64,000 nucleotides of DNA from assembly GCA_902790375.1 (NCBI GenBank), contig CADARY010000007.1:55598-119597 (forward strand), written 5' to 3'. Numbering within the stretch: the first letter of the stretch is position 1; every line of letters starts with the position of its first letter. This document shows, one piece after another, positions 61,720 to 64,000 of the stretch. The notes below the pieces were generated by a model. That model did not search any database. It worked only from the letters and a program-made list of their open reading frames with translations, and was not told the DNA's origin. This DNA is from Oscillospiraceae bacterium. Its GTDB lineage: Bacteria; Bacillota; Clostridia; Oscillospirales; Oscillospiraceae. The position numbers and the translations under genes are program-made.

Positions 61720-62249
61720 TTACAGCACGTATTCATACAGCCTGAAAGCTGTCCATCGCGTGTCCTCATAATACATCTGCACGCTTGTTATATACTGAAA
61801 GCCCATTCTCTGATACAGATTTTCTGCGGGAATGTTGCCGTCAAGCACATCAAGCCGAATGGCTTTCATCCCGGTCTCTCGAGCAATGTCGATAGATTTC
61901 CGAACCAGTGCCTTTGCGTATCCTTTACCATGAAAATCCGGATGGACACCAAGAGCATGGATCACAAGAAGCTCCGAATCATCCGCGGCAATATGCCAGC
62001 GACAGTTTTGATAGCTTTCGTTGTATTCGTGGTTCAAAACCATTGCCCCGCTATTCGTTCTTTATCACGGCAGATGTAAAGACAGCCGTTGCCTATAGAA
62101 GTACGAAGGAACTCGGAAGACGGATATATATCCTTTTTCCAGCCGACATAGCGCCGCTCCGGATTCAGGTTATCAATGAGGGAGTGGTAGAAGTCCCGTA
62201 CTTCTTCATAGATATCCTTATTTGCCCTGCAGATGTCAGCAGTCTGCAT
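61720..62249 (-). pseudogene. GNAT family N-acetyltransferase, frameshifted
   Basis: The N-terminal 70 residues (from ATG 62249, after aaaggg) end in ICRDKERIAGQWF and a stop. The C-terminal part, in another frame, starts AMVLNHEYN and has the acetyl-CoA loop ALGVHPDFHGKGYAKAL and the NIPAENLYQRMGF ending. One more G in the run at about 62046-62049 (gcggggcaatgg on this strand) would restore a full-length acetyltransferase of about 175 residues, so a single-base homopolymer loss explains it. Confidence 0.8.
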
Positions 62250-62289
62250 TCGTATAGCCCTTTCTGTCTTTATTGAGACGGTTTATCTA

Positions 62290-62757
62290 CTATGGAGCAT
62301 CCTTGAAAATAGGAGGCAACGGCTTTTCACCAGGCATGAGTCGCTCTAATACGCTTTTGCGAACGATAATGGACTGATCACCGAGGTATCGGTTAAAAAC
62401 CAGACCGCCGATGGCACGCTTGTTGAAGACATTGTTTAGCATATCATGGACTGGCATATGATATATACCTGCATTTTCAGGATAGAGAGGAACATCTGTA
62501 TCATATATGGCTCTGTTTTTTCCGGTGTAACAGAGCATATAACGGTTCCCTTCGGCGGAGGGGTGCAGTTCGTCTTTGTTGACATAAAGCTGACGAACAT
62601 GATCGCTGTCCTGTAAAGCACAGATGGCGAGAATATCAAGCTCCTCTTCGTAGGCGGTTTTGAGCAGTTCAGCGATTCTTTCTTCCTTCTGAGGGAGAGA
62701 TAGTTTCTTTGTATCGCTGACTTGATCCATTTTCATCCAGAATTGTTTTGTAGTCAT
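62290..62757 (-). CDS. SseB N-terminal-domain-like protein
   Basis: A 155-residue protein. LDILAICALQD, a middle part with YMLCYTGKN, and MPVHDMLNNVFNKRAIGGLVFNR followed by IIVRKSVLERLM resemble the SseB N-terminal domain, common in Firmicute proteins of unknown role. The ATG at 62757 begins MTTKQFWMKMD. The start overlaps the end of a truncated upstream gene, which suggests that recombination joined the two. Confidence 0.6.
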   Translation of the reverse strand: MTTKQFWMKMDQVSDTKKLSLPQKEERIAELLKTAYEEELDILAICALQDSDHVRQLYVNKDELHPSAEGNRYMLCYTGKNRAIYDTDVPLYPENAGIYHMPVHDMLNNVFNKRAIGGLVFNRYLGDQSIIVRKSVLERLMPGEKPLPPIFKDAP

Positions 62758-62980
62758 CGGCAAGCATATGCCGCCACGCCCAGGGATCGCTTTCTTCATC
62801 AGTCCACCAGCGGTCGGCCGGGACGCGCTCCTCCACAGAGAAACCGGGGATGGCGTTCGAGAACAGCGGGAGGAAGCCGACTGTACGCAGGAGCGCCACA
62901 AGCTGCTCTGCCGTGTCCAGCCGGTTCGGATCATCGGGGGCGCAGCCGTCCATTATGAATTGTCCGTTGATTTCTTTCAT
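62740..62980 (-). pseudogene. N-terminal fragment of an AlkZ-related protein
   Basis: About 75 residues (LDTAEQLVALLRTVGFLPLF, then AIPGFSVEERVPADRWWT and DPWAWRHML) match the start of clostridial AlkZ/YcaQ-related proteins. The homology ends abruptly at about 62750 where the SseB-like gene begins; the helicase-glycosylase-like remainder is missing. The open frame runs on to 62669 with unrelated residues. Confidence 0.6.
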
Positions 62981-63081
62981 GTTGGTGGCGTCTCACTTTC
63001 CACGATTCGTCTATCAGAACGGCAGTTTTTCATATTCCAGGGAATCCAAGGAAAGATCATTCGATCCGTCGCTGGGCCGTA

Positions 63082-64000
63082 TTACAGTCTCCTATACAGA
63101 TCAGAAGGGCGCAACCCGTTTGCTTTCGCCGTTCGATTCCAGTTTATATTTGCGATTGCGATATAGAGTGCGCGTGGAAAAGCGTAAGGCTCGGCAAAAA
63201 TATCGGCGATTGCGCTTTTTTCATTGATGGCCTTGGCCAACTTGTCCATGCCTTCCGCCACCTTCTTTGTGGCACCGATGTGGAAGGGAATATGCACCAT
63301 AAGCTCGCCGAGCAGCTCACCGGCGCTGATTCCCAATCCGCCGCAGTAGTCAAAACCCATCTTTGCGCTCCACTGGCTTACGGCGCTGAACAGGCTTTGC
63401 AGCTGGCGACTCTCATATAGGCCCATATTTGCGAGAAGATAGACCCGCTTGGCCCCGCCTCTGTAATTATGTTCAAAGTGCTCCATCAAACGGATCATCT
63501 GGGAGGGTACGCCATCCACATACAGGGGCATACAGAGAACCAGCGTCTCCGCGTCCTCCAATGAACTCACAAGGCTGTTCAGATCCTTGATATAGCTTTG
63601 AATGGTGATGATCTCAGGGTCATGTGTGAGAGATTCCGCCAGTCTCCCTGCCAGCTTCCCGGAATTTCCTTTTAGCCCCCTCATGCTGCCAATCAGTAGA
63701 ACAGTACGGCCGGGAGAGCATGCCGGTCTTGTGTCTGGCAGAAGACAGTCCTGCATGTCTTCACGGAAGATAACAACTTTCTCATATCCCCGGAAGTTTG
63801 AGCACAGAGCACGAACATAACGCTTTGCGCTATTCTGCTCCTCCTTTGAAAGAGCGTGACCATAGAAAATGAAGGTGAACGCCTTTATTTCATCATATCG
63901 CTTCTTATGATGTGTTTCACAGCCGATGATCTCAAATTGCGGGAGTACATAGCCAAGACAGCGGTCGATGACGTTTTTGACAAAGCCCGAGAAGCCGCCG
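63082..64000 (-). CDS. Tandem flavodoxin-fold NAD(P)H oxidoreductase, 5' end outside the window
   Basis: The frame is open from the window edge (64000) to 63082, at least 305 residues. The part from 64000 to about 63700 is the C-terminal end of one flavodoxin-like unit (FSGFVKNVIDR, then FEIIGCETHHKKRYDEI). The second unit begins with LLIGSMRGLKGNSGKLAG, an FMN phosphate loop, and has LCMPLYVDGVPSQMIRLMEH and an aromatic FDYCGGLGISAGE. Two-unit proteins of this kind occur in Clostridia. The ATG near 63756 is internal, not the start. Its substrate is unknown. Confidence 0.75.
   Translation of the reverse strand, partial: GGFSGFVKNVIDRCLGYVLPQFEIIGCETHHKKRYDEIKAFTFIFYGHALSKEEQNSAKRYVRALCSNFRGYEKVVIFREDMQDCLLPDTRPACSPGRTVLLIGSMRGLKGNSGKLAGRLAESLTHDPEIITIQSYIKDLNSLVSSLEDAETLVLCMPLYVDGVPSQMIRLMEHFEHNYRGGAKRVYLLANMGLYESRQLQSLFSAVSQWSAKMGFDYCGGLGISAGELLGELMVHIPFHIGATKKVAEGMDKLAKAINEKSAIADIFAEPYAFPRALYIAIANINWNRTAKANGLRPSDLYRRL

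Overview
This 64 kb window is chromosomal DNA of a GC-rich, low-copy-repeat Firmicute, most likely a gut Clostridia of the Oscillospiraceae type. That is inferred from AGGAGG-type ribosome binding sites, sigma-A-like promoters, a clostridial gene repertoire (RecD2, UPF0340, CyuA-type desulfidase, tandem flavodoxins) and the pairing of fructosamine and pectin-acid catabolism. No rRNA, complete tRNA, CRISPR array or transposase was found.

Left part (1-34.6 kb), mostly housekeeping and small accessory operons on the + strand: ferredoxin; RecD2 helicase with a C-terminal DUF4186 extension; an SDR dehydrogenase; an OmpR-type two-component system with two frame lesions, followed by an epimerase gene sharing its phased upstream repeats; a radical SAM enzyme; a cysteine desulfidase/symporter pair; a PRPP synthetase; a 1440-residue GGDEF/EAL/PAS protein; a MATE exporter; a CobW-like GTPase; a TetR-controlled redox operon whose leader carries a small TIR element; an aminoglycoside-kinase-like protein; a lipoprotein with two cyclophilin-like domains; and a Nik/Opp-type ABC importer bracketed by two SAM methyltransferases.

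A 45-nt copy of the 3' half of a tRNA-Arg(CCG) at 34678-34722, followed by possible integrase arm sites, looks like the end of an integrative element. By the usual geometry of tRNA integration, everything to its right would be island DNA. The island begins with an unusual fusion of two LysR regulators, divergent from a tripartite tricarboxylate transporter. Behind the transporter lie an esterase, GH28 and GH105 enzymes without signal peptides, an isomerase, and a galactarate pathway (GarD, a DapA-type presumed aldolase, GarR, glycerate kinase). Read together, an aldarate or aldarate conjugate may be imported whole, stripped inside the cell and converted to pyruvate and phosphoglycerate.

From 50.3 to 58.4 kb, two 49-bp direct repeats bracket a fructosamine operon: a PotABCD-type ABC importer, FrlB deglycase, FrlC epimerase and FrlD kinase. 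PotA and FrlD both have small deletions that break the frame. The right end (58-64 kb) is a graveyard-like accessory stretch: a Vsr fragment, degenerate tandem repeats, a secreted propeller-like protein, a zinc-ribbon protein, an MBL hydrolase, a frameshifted GNAT, a truncated AlkZ-like gene, an SseB-like protein and a flavodoxin-family gene running off the edge. At least five genes carry short frame-breaking lesions, which may be real decay or consensus errors; raw reads would decide.
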